Source of the DNA: DAOTVC01 sp034437215
GTDB taxonomy: Bacteria; Chloroflexota; Anaerolineae; B4-G1; SLSP01
DNA length: 27,673 nucleotides
Direction of reading: 5' to 3'
Assembly (NCBI GenBank): GCA_034437215.1
Contig: DAOTVC010000125.1
Span: 1-27,673, forward strand
Below the pieces are notes generated by a model. It was given only the letters and a program-made list of their open reading frames with translations. It ran no database searches and was not told where the DNA came from. Below are positions 16,701 through 24,088 of the stretch, piece after piece. The first letter of the stretch is position 1. Each line of letters opens with the position of its first letter. Both the position numbers and the translations under genes were made by a program.

Positions 16701-19700
16701 CATGGCCTACGCCACCCAGGAGGCCGTCGGGTACGAGCTCATCATCATCAGCGTCCTGGAGGGGGAGAGTGCCCGGCGTGTGGCCGCTGCCGGCCTGCCG
16801 CTCGTCGAGTTCGAGCGGATGAAAGAGGTGCGTCAGCCGTGGCGGCGGGTCTCCGGGCTCTTCCAGGAGCACTTTAAGCTGGGCCAGTGTTACTACATTC
16901 CGGCGGAGAAGCAGGAGATCTGGCGGGGTGAGATCGACGTCTTCGAGGAGCAGGTACAGCGGGAGCCCCGAGATCCCGGCATGTGGCACGCTCAGGACAT
17001 CCTCATGGTGCCTCTGCACAGCACGCAGGGGGACGTTCTCGGCTACATGTCGGTGGATCGCCCCTACGACAATCGGGCGCCCAACCGGCTCTCCGTGGAG
17101 GTGCTGGAGCTCTTCGCGGCGCAGATTGCTCTGGCCATCGAGAATAACCAGCTGGTCGAGAACCTGCGACTCCAGCTGAACACGTTGAGTCTCTTCAATG
17201 AGCTGAGCCGTTCGGTCACGACGAAGCTCGATCTCTCGCTGGTGCTCAACACCGTCGTCCAGGCGGTCACCAATCTCCTGGGCTACGACTACACGACCAT
17301 CTATCTGCAGGAGCGGGACACCCTCCTTTACGTTCCCCGCGCCTCCTCGGGTTACTCCGTGGAGATCCTGGAGGACGTCTCTTACCGTCCGGGAGAGGGG
17401 CTGGTGGGCGTCGTCGCGCGCACGGGCATGCCCCTGGTGCTCGACGATGCGGAGAGCGATCCGCGCTACGGGTCGAATCCGTTGGACATCGGCTCTTCCA
17501 TCCTGGTGCCCCTGACCATCGAGGGGCGGACGGGGGGCGTGCTCGTAGCCGACCGCAAGGCACGGGGGGACTTCGCCCCGATGGAGGTGGCGACGCTGAC
17601 GGCGCTCGCCGATCAGGTCTCCGTCGCCGTGGAGAACGCCCGGCTCTTCGAGGAGGTCAGCCGCTTCTCGCAGGAGATGGAGATGCGGGTCGAGGAGCGC
17701 ACCGAGGAGCTGGCGGAGGCCCTCAAGGATCTACGGCAGGAGCAGGACCGCACCCAACTGCTCTACCGGATCGCCTCGGAGCTGGTCGCGAGCCTGGACA
17801 TCGATCGGGTGTTGAACAAGGCCCTCGCCCTGCTGCGGGATGCGGTGGGCGCCGACCGGGGCTCCATCCTGCTGCTGGATAACAGCACCGGACACCTCTA
17901 CTACCGGGCGGCCATCGGCAGCGACTATGCCGTGCCCCCCGGTGGGGTGCGCTCTACCCTCAGCCGTAACGAGGGGTTGATCGGCTGGGTGTTGAAGAGC
18001 GGCGAGTCCGTCCTCATCGATAATGTGCTGGACGACCCGCGTTGGACGCCCCGCGAGGAGGACCAGACGCGCTCCATGCTCACCGTGCCCATCGTGGGGA
18101 CGTCGGGCCAGCCCTCGGGCGCCATCTTCCTCCACGCCTACACGGAGACCGCCTTCAGGGAGGACGACCGCCGGTTGGTCGACGCCGCCGCCATCCAGCT
18201 GGGCAACGCGCTCAACAACGCCGAGCTCTACCGCCTCATCCGGGAGCAGACGGAACGTCTGGGCACGATGTTGCGGGCCCAGCAGATCGAGGCGGTCAAG
18301 AGCCAGGCCATTCTGGAGGGTATCGCCGACGGGGTCATGGTCGCCGATGCCAACGGGCGCATCACCCTCTTCAACGTCGCCGCCGAGCGCATCCTCTCGG
18401 TGAAGCGGACGCAGGCCATCGGCCGGCTCCTGGACGAGATCCTGGGGCTCTACGGCTCAAAGGCGCGGGAGTGGCTGCTTCAGGTGCAGAAGTGGCACGA
18501 GGAGCCCGAGAACTACGAGAGCGGCGAGTTCCTGGCCGAGCGGCTGGATCTGGAGCGCAAGGTGGTCAGCATCCACCTCTCGCCCGTCATCTCCCAGTCC
18601 CACGAGTTCCTGGGCACCGTCTCCGTCTTCCGCGACGTCACCGCGGAGGTGGAGGCCGACCGGGCCAAGAGCGAGTTCGTCTCCACGGTCTCCCACGAGC
18701 TGCGTACGCCCATGACGGCCATCAAGGGCTACATCGACCTGCTGCTTATGGGCACCACGGGCTCCATGTCGGAGCTGCAGACGAACTTCCTGAACGTGGT
18801 GAAATCGAACGCCGATCGCCTTACCACGCTGGTGAACGATCTCCTCGACCTCTCCCGTATCGAGACGGGCAAGATCGATCTGCAGCCCGAGCCCTTGGAC
18901 ATGCGGGAGCTCATCGAGCAGGCCGTGCTCACCATCACGCCCAAGGCGAAGGAGAAGGGGTTGCGGGTGCGGGCCATCATGCCCCCGCAGCTGCCCCGGG
19001 TCTACGCCGATCCCGACCGGGTGACCCAGGTGCTGACCAACCTCGTGGCCAACGCCTACAAGTACACGCCCGTGGGCGGGGACGTCGCCGTCTATGCCTA
19101 CGTGCGCGAGAGCATACTCCACGTGGCGGTCAGCGATACCGGCATCGGCATCTCCCACGCTGACCAGGAGAAGATCTTCGAGCGCTTCTTCCGGGTGGAC
19201 GACCCCCTGGTGCAGGGGGAGTCGGGCACGGGTCTGGGTCTGGCCATCGCGGTCTCCCTCATCAAGATGCAGGGCGGCGAGATGTTCGTCAGGAGCGAGC
19301 CCGGTGAGGGTAGTATCTTCACCTTCACGCTGCCGCTGTTGGCGGACGAACCGACCGATCCGGTCGGTGAGGAGCCCGAGGACTTCGCGCTGCCCGTCGC
19401 CGCCACGATTCTGGTGGTTGACGACGACCGGGAGGTGGCGGATCTGTTGGGCCTGACCCTGGGGAGTGAGGGGCGGCGCATACTGACGGCGGCCACCGGC
19501 GAGGAGGCTCTCCGCGTCGCCCGGGATCAACATCCCGACCTCATCACCCTCGACATTCGTCTGCCCGACCTCGACGGTCTGGAGGTGCTGCAGCTCCTCA
19601 AGCGCGATCCCCAGACCGCCGATATTCCCGTCGTGATCGTGAGCGTCGTCTCCGACCGGCAGAAGGGGTTGGATCTGGGGGCCATCGACTATCTGACCAA

Positions 19701-20145
19701 GCCCCTGGAGGAGGCGAAGCTGCTCGAGGTCGTGGAGCGTGTGTTGACCGGTCGCGAGTTAGTGTTGGTGGCGGATGCCGACCTCGACTCCCTGGGGGCC
19801 TTGCGCGAGGCCCTGCGCACCCAGGGCCTGGCCGTACGCACGGCGGTACGCGGTGATCTCGCCCTGCGGCTGGTGCAGTCGCTGCGGCCGGTGGTGGTTG
19901 TGTTGGATGCCAACCTGCGGGAGAAGGACGGTTATGAGGTGTTACGTGAGCTGCGCGAGAACGAGCGGTTGCGGGACATCCCCGTGATCCTGACTCAGGT
20001 TGCGGACGAGTCTTCTGAGTCCCGAATTTCAGATTTTATGAACGACGATATTAATCTTCGCTTCCTGACCAAGCCCTTCTCTGTAGAGACGTTGGCTGCG
20101 GAGATCATCAGCATGGTCAATGGAAAAGGTGGGAGCAAGGAGTGA
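13777..20145 (+). CDS. Giant membrane hybrid sensor kinase, about eight GAF units, PAS, HisKA, HATPase, two receivers
   Basis: This protein has 2122 residues. The N-terminus has three or four membrane helices (about residues 10-95). Next come about eight GAF-like units: a degenerate one near 125-250, then about 257-415, 429-596, 607-760, 781-930, 952-1120, 1138-1285 and 1328-1475. Many open with an LDLDxVL-like helix and end AIENARLY. A PAS domain (about 1503-1630) leads into HisKA with H1640 (SHELRTP). The ATPase has N1759, D1787 (DTGIGIS) and GTGLGLAI. The first receiver has D1926. The second has D2044, but one acidic-pair residue is Ala (VADAD). A single receiver follows three bases on. 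Ligands of the GAF units cannot be read from sequence. Autokinase activity is likely. Confidence 0.92.
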   Translation: MDEKSVFWRYTGVLIALLALPVLVLIYLGRAVPGAIYVLVVPTLMAAYRWGRRGGLPAALFFSVALVPVALTNPWYQADILYTLLLLLLTGWLVGWLVDERRQRRQLTQLSSHFSERMAVAMDAADVWRTALRELVAALGADGGALVWSAPQEEVWTSGPLFLEDATWSQLATVPDLPTSYWRRDSLLKSLGVRDALNVPLSVPPWSGELLLVRQRMPFAHLDLQRVHLLLGVVRQAALGQIRYARADMVLNRQLQEARILQQLNRLTGESLELDETLDSVLKTFAELIPYDVAEITSWDPDEELLVRAAIMGRDQHVITYFEEGATEYAVGEGLSGWLALHQEPLLVNDLQRFKDAEPVEEDAPQPLRSYLGLPLNVRGELVGTLEICGFTPGMFSERDLELAESVGSQAAIAIEKAQLYRTTRQRVRLLQRLSEVAQVTGRAENLEALFKEIVRQTAEVMEAEVAGLLLYVPQHQALVARVPFHGLPDEWLSNYVIPVDGDGYFNRFWQEGTAFLVEDAQSDATIERLGLLPLMMAMEVRQSLFVPLQTGGERLGLIQVSNSRDGRRFGDVDVRVLQMLSAQLSGTIRISQLLERVQGRAEQVESLVSVASTIGSSLDLDEVLDSIVRAVTRVLGCQRTAIFTLDSSKSLLSLVAALGVSTDYLEKSQGVAVSEEGRAHAVAANEIVIVEDILSETRYSEVAPLAGSEGFRAFVDIPLHRGEEPVGLLTVQFVEPRSFTQEELDLLRILAEQAAVAIENARLYEATDEELRLRVSSLEALQRITQEITTTLDLDRILQMVVEEAVRFGEADAGLVIYWQAPDQPRLRALEGYEEGVPPAFEALLMRPEEHEALLGFFRPSVSLYIRDMSTLAEGLRSVFPAGSLLLAPVFYQDVLTATILVHGDETAAFTPAMSEFLEGLAVQASIAVANAKRYEEQMRRGELMRQRAEQTRLFLEVSRTMRSDRPLDSMLMDMAYATQEAVGYELIIISVLEGESARRVAAAGLPLVEFERMKEVRQPWRRVSGLFQEHFKLGQCYYIPAEKQEIWRGEIDVFEEQVQREPRDPGMWHAQDILMVPLHSTQGDVLGYMSVDRPYDNRAPNRLSVEVLELFAAQIALAIENNQLVENLRLQLNTLSLFNELSRSVTTKLDLSLVLNTVVQAVTNLLGYDYTTIYLQERDTLLYVPRASSGYSVEILEDVSYRPGEGLVGVVARTGMPLVLDDAESDPRYGSNPLDIGSSILVPLTIEGRTGGVLVADRKARGDFAPMEVATLTALADQVSVAVENARLFEEVSRFSQEMEMRVEERTEELAEALKDLRQEQDRTQLLYRIASELVASLDIDRVLNKALALLRDAVGADRGSILLLDNSTGHLYYRAAIGSDYAVPPGGVRSTLSRNEGLIGWVLKSGESVLIDNVLDDPRWTPREEDQTRSMLTVPIVGTSGQPSGAIFLHAYTETAFREDDRRLVDAAAIQLGNALNNAELYRLIREQTERLGTMLRAQQIEAVKSQAILEGIADGVMVADANGRITLFNVAAERILSVKRTQAIGRLLDEILGLYGSKAREWLLQVQKWHEEPENYESGEFLAERLDLERKVVSIHLSPVISQSHEFLGTVSVFRDVTAEVEADRAKSEFVSTVSHELRTPMTAIKGYIDLLLMGTTGSMSELQTNFLNVVKSNADRLTTLVNDLLDLSRIETGKIDLQPEPLDMRELIEQAVLTITPKAKEKGLRVRAIMPPQLPRVYADPDRVTQVLTNLVANAYKYTPVGGDVAVYAYVRESILHVAVSDTGIGISHADQEKIFERFFRVDDPLVQGESGTGLGLAIAVSLIKMQGGEMFVRSEPGEGSIFTFTLPLLADEPTDPVGEEPEDFALPVAATILVVDDDREVADLLGLTLGSEGRRILTAATGEEALRVARDQHPDLITLDIRLPDLDGLEVLQLLKRDPQTADIPVVIVSVVSDRQKGLDLGAIDYLTKPLEEAKLLEVVERVLTGRELVLVADADLDSLGALREALRTQGLAVRTAVRGDLALRLVQSLRPVVVVLDANLREKDGYEVLRELRENERLRDIPVILTQVADESSESRISDFMNDDINLRFLTKPFSVETLAAEIISMVNGKGGSKE

Positions 20146-20148
20146 GAG

Positions 20149-20520
20149 ATGACTAAAATCCTAGTTGCTGAGGACGAACGCGACATCCGCGAACTGATTG
20201 CCTTCACCCTGCGTTTCGCCGGCTTTGACGTGGAGCTGGCCCTCAACGGCGCAGAGGCGGTGGACAAGGCCCTTGCCGGTCGCCCGGACCTCATTCTGAT
20301 GGATGTGCGGATGCCCAAGATGACGGGATACGAGGCCTGCCGGGAGCTGAAGAAGACTCCGGAGGTGCAGATGATCCCCGTGGTCTTCCTCTCGGCCAAG
20401 GGGCAGGAGAGTGAGATCAGTGAGGGGTTGAACGTCGGGGCGGATGATTACATTCTCAAGCCCTTTGCTCCGGATGAATTGATCGAACAGGTGAAGCAGA
20501 TTTTGAGTAAGAAGGGCTAG
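20149..20520 (+). CDS. Single-domain response regulator
   Basis: This 123-residue CheY-like receiver has the acidic pair E8/D9, phospho-acceptor D52 (ILMDVRMPK), a switch Ser in VVFLSAKG and the conserved Lys in LKPFAPDEL. No output domain is present. AAGGAG precedes its ATG, three bases after the kinase stop, so it is probably a diffusible relay or output for the hybrid kinase, which already has two receivers of its own. The target is unknown. Confidence 0.93.
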   Translation: MTKILVAEDERDIRELIAFTLRFAGFDVELALNGAEAVDKALAGRPDLILMDVRMPKMTGYEACRELKKTPEVQMIPVVFLSAKGQESEISEGLNVGADDYILKPFAPDELIEQVKQILSKKG

Positions 20521-20552
20521 TTAACGTTGACCGCTCTCAGGAGTCTTTTTGA

Positions 20553-21341
20553 ATGAGCGCCATTATCTTAGAAAGTAGCCTGGTACACTACGAGGCCCTC
20601 GGTCGGGGGAAGCCGTTGCTCTTCCTGCACGACTGGCTGGGCTCGTGGCGCTATTGGGTTCCGACGATGGTGGAGATCTCATCGTCATACCGTGCCTACG
20701 CCGTGGATTTCTGGGGCTTCGGGGATTCCGATAAGGTCAGGACGCGCTACTCTCTGGAGGGATACGTCGGTCAGGTTGGGCTCTTCATGAATCAGATGGG
20801 CATTGTCAAGGCGCCGCTGATCGGGCACGGTCTGGGCGGCATCGTGGCCCTGCGCTTCGCGGCGGACTATCCGGAGCTGGTGGAGCAGGTGTTCGTGGTC
20901 AATACCCCCATCTCCGGCAAGCAGATCAACCGCTCCCTCAGCACCTTCGGGGGCGGCAGCAATCCGGCTTCCCGGATTCTGGGGCGCCGGCTCAACACTT
21001 ACGAGGAGGTGGCTCTGGAGGCGGAGAAGACGGACGGCGACGCCGTCGCCGCGACGGTGCGCTCCTTCCTCAACGAGGACCTCACCATCTTGATCGAGGA
21101 TCTTGAGATCCCGGTGATGTTGGTCTACGGAGCGCAGGGGGGGATCATCCAGCTCCCTGACGATGACTTCTTTGAGGATCTGGACTACAATGCCTCGGCC
21201 TTCGTGCTCGAGGAAGCCCAGCACTATCCCATGCTGGAGGAGACGCCGAAGTTCAACCGCTTGTTGATGGACTTCCTGATTCACAAGGACAACTGGGACG
21301 CCATTCAGGTGAAGGAAGCCTGGCGCCGCCGCATGCGCTGA
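20553..21341 (+). CDS. Alpha/beta hydrolase-fold pseudoenzyme, paralogue of 9041-9844
   Basis: This 262-residue protein is clearly a paralogue of the hydrolase at 9041 (shared GRGKP, LGSW and AYAVDFWGFG segments). The nucleophile elbow reads GHGLGG, with G93 in place of Ser. The acid loop reads VYGAQGGII, with Gly where the other copy has D212. H224 is kept (EAQHYPML). The cap is about 15-20 residues shorter. Normal hydrolase chemistry is therefore not expected. It may bind the same ligand or a related one, in the way receptor proteins have arisen from this fold in other organisms. CAGGAG lies before the ATG, 32 bp after the receiver gene. The codon for G93 (GGT, 20829-20831) was checked directly. 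Confidence 0.88.
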   Translation: MSAIILESSLVHYEALGRGKPLLFLHDWLGSWRYWVPTMVEISSSYRAYAVDFWGFGDSDKVRTRYSLEGYVGQVGLFMNQMGIVKAPLIGHGLGGIVALRFAADYPELVEQVFVVNTPISGKQINRSLSTFGGGSNPASRILGRRLNTYEEVALEAEKTDGDAVAATVRSFLNEDLTILIEDLEIPVMLVYGAQGGIIQLPDDDFFEDLDYNASAFVLEEAQHYPMLEETPKFNRLLMDFLIHKDNWDAIQVKEAWRRRMR

Positions 21342-21348
21342 GGTGCAG

Positions 21349-22134
21349 ATGGTAGGACAGGCCGCCGAGAGCGCCGATTCCCGAGCCGTCGGGGTCACCA
21401 TGCGTGCCCTGGTGTTGCTCGTCTTCCTGGCTGCCCTGGCCGTGCCGACGGGCATCTTTCCCATCGCGTCCGTCGCCTTCGTCACCTCGAGCGAGACAGG
21501 CGAGGTCGCGGAGGTGCCCGCCTCGCGTCCCGTGATCTTTCCCCTGGGCGGACCCACCCCGACCGCCACACCCCCTCTGCTGACCCCCACGCCCGACGTG
21601 CCCCACGTGGGCATCATCGCCGGGCACTCCGGAAGTGACCCCGGTGCCGTCTGCCCCGACGGGCTGGAGGAGGTCCAGGTCAATCGGGCCATCGCAAACT
21701 ACGTGGTGAGCATCCTGCAGCAGTACGGGTGGCAGGTGGATCTGTTGGAGGAGTTCGACGTGCGCCTGAACGGCTATCAGGCCGACGCGCTTCTCTCCAT
21801 CCACGCCGACTCCTGTACCTATCCGGGCAAATCGGGCTTCAAGATGGCCCGGGCCGAAGCGAGCTACATCCCCACCGACGAGGACCGGCTGGTGAGCTGC
21901 GTCAGCCGTCACTACCAGACGCGCACCGGGCTGCGCTTCGATCGCGATACCATCACCTACGACATGACCCGCTACCACGCCTACTACGAGATCGACCCTA
22001 GCACCCCCGCAGCCATCATCGAGGTCGGCTTCCTCCTGGACGACCGCGAGATCCTCACCGAGCAGCCGGAGCTCATCGCCCAGGGCATCGCCGAAGGGCT
22101 CCACTGCTTCATCGTGGGGGAAGCGGGCCCCTGA
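21349..22134 (+). CDS. Membrane-anchored N-acetylmuramoyl-L-alanine amidase (Amidase_3 fold)
   Basis: This protein of about 261 residues cleaves the amide between MurNAc and the stem peptide in peptidoglycan, or a related wall polymer. It has a short N-terminal arm, a hydrophobic signal or anchor segment (about 19-44) and a Pro/Thr-rich linker (PTPTATPPLLTPTP). The catalytic domain follows, with zinc-ligand and catalytic candidates H93 (IIAGHSGSDPG), E108 (LEEVQVN), H152 (SIHADSC) and E225 (IIEVGFL), numbered from the ATG. GTG at 21343 is an alternative start two codons upstream. Only a few bases separate it from the pseudohydrolase, so translation may be coupled. A link of wall cleavage to the signalling cluster is possible but unproven. 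Confidence 0.85.
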   Translation: MVGQAAESADSRAVGVTMRALVLLVFLAALAVPTGIFPIASVAFVTSSETGEVAEVPASRPVIFPLGGPTPTATPPLLTPTPDVPHVGIIAGHSGSDPGAVCPDGLEEVQVNRAIANYVVSILQQYGWQVDLLEEFDVRLNGYQADALLSIHADSCTYPGKSGFKMARAEASYIPTDEDRLVSCVSRHYQTRTGLRFDRDTITYDMTRYHAYYEIDPSTPAAIIEVGFLLDDREILTEQPELIAQGIAEGLHCFIVGEAGP

Positions 22135-22215
22135 CGTCTCGATAGCCCGCCGCTGTCCCCTCTGCTTCGGCGTCGCACGGTAATCAACTTTCAACTTTCA
22201 ACCCCTTATCCTTCC

Positions 22216-22243
22216 TTGCAATTTTGCAGCTTTGGCATAGACT
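22216..22243 (+). promoter_or_regulatory. Possible ssb promoter
   Basis: TTGCAA (22216-22221) and TAGACT (22238-22243) are 16 bases apart, each with four consensus matches. A start near 22250 gives a leader of about 120 nt that contains the alternative hairpins at 22265-22340. No better promoter was found before ssb. Confidence 0.4.
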
Positions 22244-22264
22244 AAGGATAGTTCCTGTTCTTGC

Positions 22265-22340
22265 TGATTCGAACCGGCTTTGTGGCAGGGCCTACACTAT
22301 TCGCATTTATCGAACGCTGTTATCCCGAGCGTTCGAATCA
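22265..22340 (+). promoter_or_regulatory. Two mutually exclusive hairpins in the ssb leader
   Basis: GTTCGAATCA (22331-22340) can pair perfectly with TGATTCGAAC (22265-22274). The overlapping segment GCGTTCGA (22329-22336) can instead pair perfectly with TCGAACGC (22310-22317). Both cannot form at once. The AAGGAG ribosome site of ssb begins about 20 bases later. A palindromic protein-binding site is the alternative reading. Confidence 0.45.
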
Positions 22341-22371
22341 GTGATCCTAATCATTCTGAAAGGAGTGTGCG

Positions 22372-22788
22372 ATGTCTTACCAGAAGCTGATCATCGTTGG
22401 CAATCTGGGGCGTGATCCGGAGATGCGCTATACCCCAGACGGTACGCCGGTCACGAACTTCAGCGTTGCGACCAACCGGCGGTGGACCAATTCTGACGGG
22501 TCACAGGGGGAAGAGACGGTCTGGTTCCGCATCAGCGTCTGGCGACGCCAGGCTGAGATCGCTGCGCAGTATCTCAGCAAGGGCCGCCAGGTGATGATCG
22601 AGGGGCGCCTCACACCCGATCGCGCTACGGGCGGACCGCGGATCTGGACGGGGCAGGACGGCGTCGCCCGTGCCAGCTACGAGATGACGGCCGACCGCAT
22701 CATCTTCCTCGGTGGACGGGGGGAGGGTGGTGAGGAAGAGGTCTCCGAACCCGGCGTGGAGTATTCGGAAGACGAGATCCCCTTCTGA
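22372..22788 (+). CDS. ssb: Single-stranded DNA-binding protein
   Basis: This 138-residue SSB has one OB-fold (about 1-112) that begins YQKLIIVGNLGRDPEMRYTP and contains WFRISVWRRQAE and GRQVMIEGRL. A short acidic tail ends DEIPF, the tip by which SSB recruits repair and replication partners. The usual length is 140-180, so the disordered linker is short. The protein coats single-stranded DNA in replication and repair. The ATG follows AAGGAG with normal spacing. The gene stands alone, with a long leader before it and a strong terminator after it. Confidence 0.95.
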   Translation: MSYQKLIIVGNLGRDPEMRYTPDGTPVTNFSVATNRRWTNSDGSQGEETVWFRISVWRRQAEIAAQYLSKGRQVMIEGRLTPDRATGGPRIWTGQDGVARASYEMTADRIIFLGGRGEGGEEEVSEPGVEYSEDEIPF

Positions 22789-22808
22789 TCCCGGACGGAG
22801 TGGAAAGC

Positions 22809-22837
22809 AGCAGAGGGGCACTGCCCCTCTGCTTTTT
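22809..22837 (+). terminator. Intrinsic terminator of ssb
   Basis: AGCAGAGGGGC pairs perfectly with GCCCCTCTGCT around a three-base loop ACT, followed by a run of T to 22837. It starts 21 bases after the ssb stop. It is the clearest rho-independent terminator in the window. Confidence 0.93.
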
Positions 22838-22930
22838 GTCGCCTTTGATAAACAGACGCCCCCAACGCCGTGCCGGTTTTTACGAGCGGGGGCTGGAGCG
22901 GAGCCAGTGCGGTTTACGTCCTCTCCGCCA

Positions 22931-22977
22931 GCGGTTAAAACCGCCGGCTACCGTATTGAAGTCGGCTGAAGCCGACT
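22931..22977. repeat. Paired palindromes in the gap after ssb
   Basis: GCGGTTAAAACCGC (22931-22944) and AGTCGGCTGAAGCCGACT (22960-22977) are two perfect inverted repeats, with stems of 6 and 8 bp, joined by a short spacer with CGGCTACCGTATTGA. The pairing of such units looks like an interspersed intergenic repeat element. Other parts of the 247-bp gap hold no gene. Confidence 0.6.
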
Positions 22978-23084
22978 GAAGATGTGCTTCCGGCAGTGTG
23001 CTTGCTTGAGCCACAGGCGAGGCCGGGCATTGCCCGTCACCTTTAAGCTTTTATGACCAGCTAAGGAAAACAGGGAGGTCAAGT

Positions 23085-23399
23085 GTGTCCAAGAGAAAGT
23101 CGCTCAACGTAGAATTGCCCGCGGATCTGAATCCCACCTACGCCAACTTCGTGCTCATCACCCACTCCCCTTCCGAGGTGATCATGGACTTCGCCCAGGC
23201 GATGCCCAACCAGCCCCAGGTGCGCGTCAAATCCCGTCTGATCATGACGCCCCTCAACGCCAAGCTCTTCCACCGGGCCCTCGAGGAGAATCTGGCGAAG
23301 TACGAGGCGACGCACGGGGAGATTCGCGTGCCCGGTCAGGGGGACGACCTGGCCCGGGCCTTCTTTGGGAACGTCCAACCCCCCGATTCGGAGGAGTGA
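23085..23399 (+). CDS. DUF3467 family protein
   Basis: This 104-residue protein matches the DUF3467 pattern: LNPTYANFVLITHSPSEVIMDF, split here by its middle into a YANF core and an S-E-V-x-x-DF turn, then RVKSRLIMTPLNAKLFHRAL and an ENLAKYE helix. The family is widespread and uncharacterised. The start is GTG at 23085, with GGGAGGT five bases before it. Its stop overlaps the ATG of the translin-family gene by one base, so the two are translated together and probably act in one process. No membrane segment or catalytic motif is seen. Confidence 0.85.
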   Translation: MSKRKSLNVELPADLNPTYANFVLITHSPSEVIMDFAQAMPNQPQVRVKSRLIMTPLNAKLFHRALEENLAKYEATHGEIRVPGQGDDLARAFFGNVQPPDSEE

Positions 23400-24064
23400 T
23401 GACCGCACAACTGGATCGCTGGTTGGAGATGCTGACCGATGCCGCGGAGAGCGACTTCGAGGCGCGGAACCGGGTACGGGACGAGGCCCTGCAGATCAGC
23501 CGGGGGCTCATCCGCCTCGCCTCTCGTGCCATCCGCGCGGGCCACCGGGAGGCGTGGGAGGAGGCACAGGCGCTGCTCGAGGAGGCGGACGAGGTCGCGG
23601 CCTCCCTGCAGGAGATGCTGGAGCCCTTTCCCGACATCTACTTTGCCGGCTACACGCAGGACGCCCTCAAGGAGTGGGTTGAGGCCCAGCTGACCCTGGT
23701 CTTCGTGCAGGGAGAGGGCGCACCGGAGCCCCTCGACCTGGAGCTCCCCCCGCCCGGCGAGATCGAGGTCCCCCTCTCCACCTACCTCAACGGCCTCTGC
23801 GAGGCCGCCAGCGAGCTGCGCCGCCGCTGTCTCGACCTGATGCGACGGGGGGAGATGGCGAAGGCCGAGCGGCTGCTGGCGACGATGGACGCCGTCTACG
23901 AGGTGCTCATGTCCTTCGGCTATCCCGACGCCATCACCGGCGGGCTGCGCCGCCGGGTGGACCAGCTGCGGGGCGTCCTGGAGCGCACGCGCGGGGACCT
24001 GACCAACAGCCTGCAGATGGAGCGGCTGCTGGAGGCGATGCGCGTCGGCGAGGACGAGGGGTAG
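23399..24064 (+). CDS. Translin-family protein (COG2178-like)
   Basis: This mostly helical protein of 221 residues resembles the translin/TRAX family. Segments include AGYTQDALKEWVEAQ (about 83-97), where E92 and E95 align with the ExxE of TRAX (LQEYVEA) that belongs to its nuclease site. Near the end are GYPDAITGGLRRRVDQLRG and LERTRGDLTNS, typical of prokaryotic members. E135 lies where TRAX has a catalytic Asp (by-eye alignment). Translin and TRAX form ring-shaped complexes that bind and can cut RNA; bacterial members are poorly known. The ATG at 23399 overlaps the DUF3467 stop; GTG at 23396 is an alternative. RNA binding is likely and nuclease activity uncertain. Confidence 0.75.
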   Translation: MTAQLDRWLEMLTDAAESDFEARNRVRDEALQISRGLIRLASRAIRAGHREAWEEAQALLEEADEVAASLQEMLEPFPDIYFAGYTQDALKEWVEAQLTLVFVQGEGAPEPLDLELPPPGEIEVPLSTYLNGLCEAASELRRRCLDLMRRGEMAKAERLLATMDAVYEVLMSFGYPDAITGGLRRRVDQLRGVLERTRGDLTNSLQMERLLEAMRVGEDEG

Positions 24065-24088
24065 GGCTATTGCAGTTAACGCTGGCAG

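Noticed and set aside
13765..17019. A 1084-codon open frame on the minus strand, opposite the giant kinase
   Set aside because: It is the complement of a GC-rich coding strand with a Leu/Gly/His/Gln-rich shadow composition and no family motifs or ribosome site, while the plus strand encodes clear GAF domains.
22265..22345. T-arm-like GTTCGAATC sequence suggesting a tRNA or attachment site
   Set aside because: The flanking five bases do not form a T stem, and no anticodon arm or acceptor stem can be drawn on either strand.
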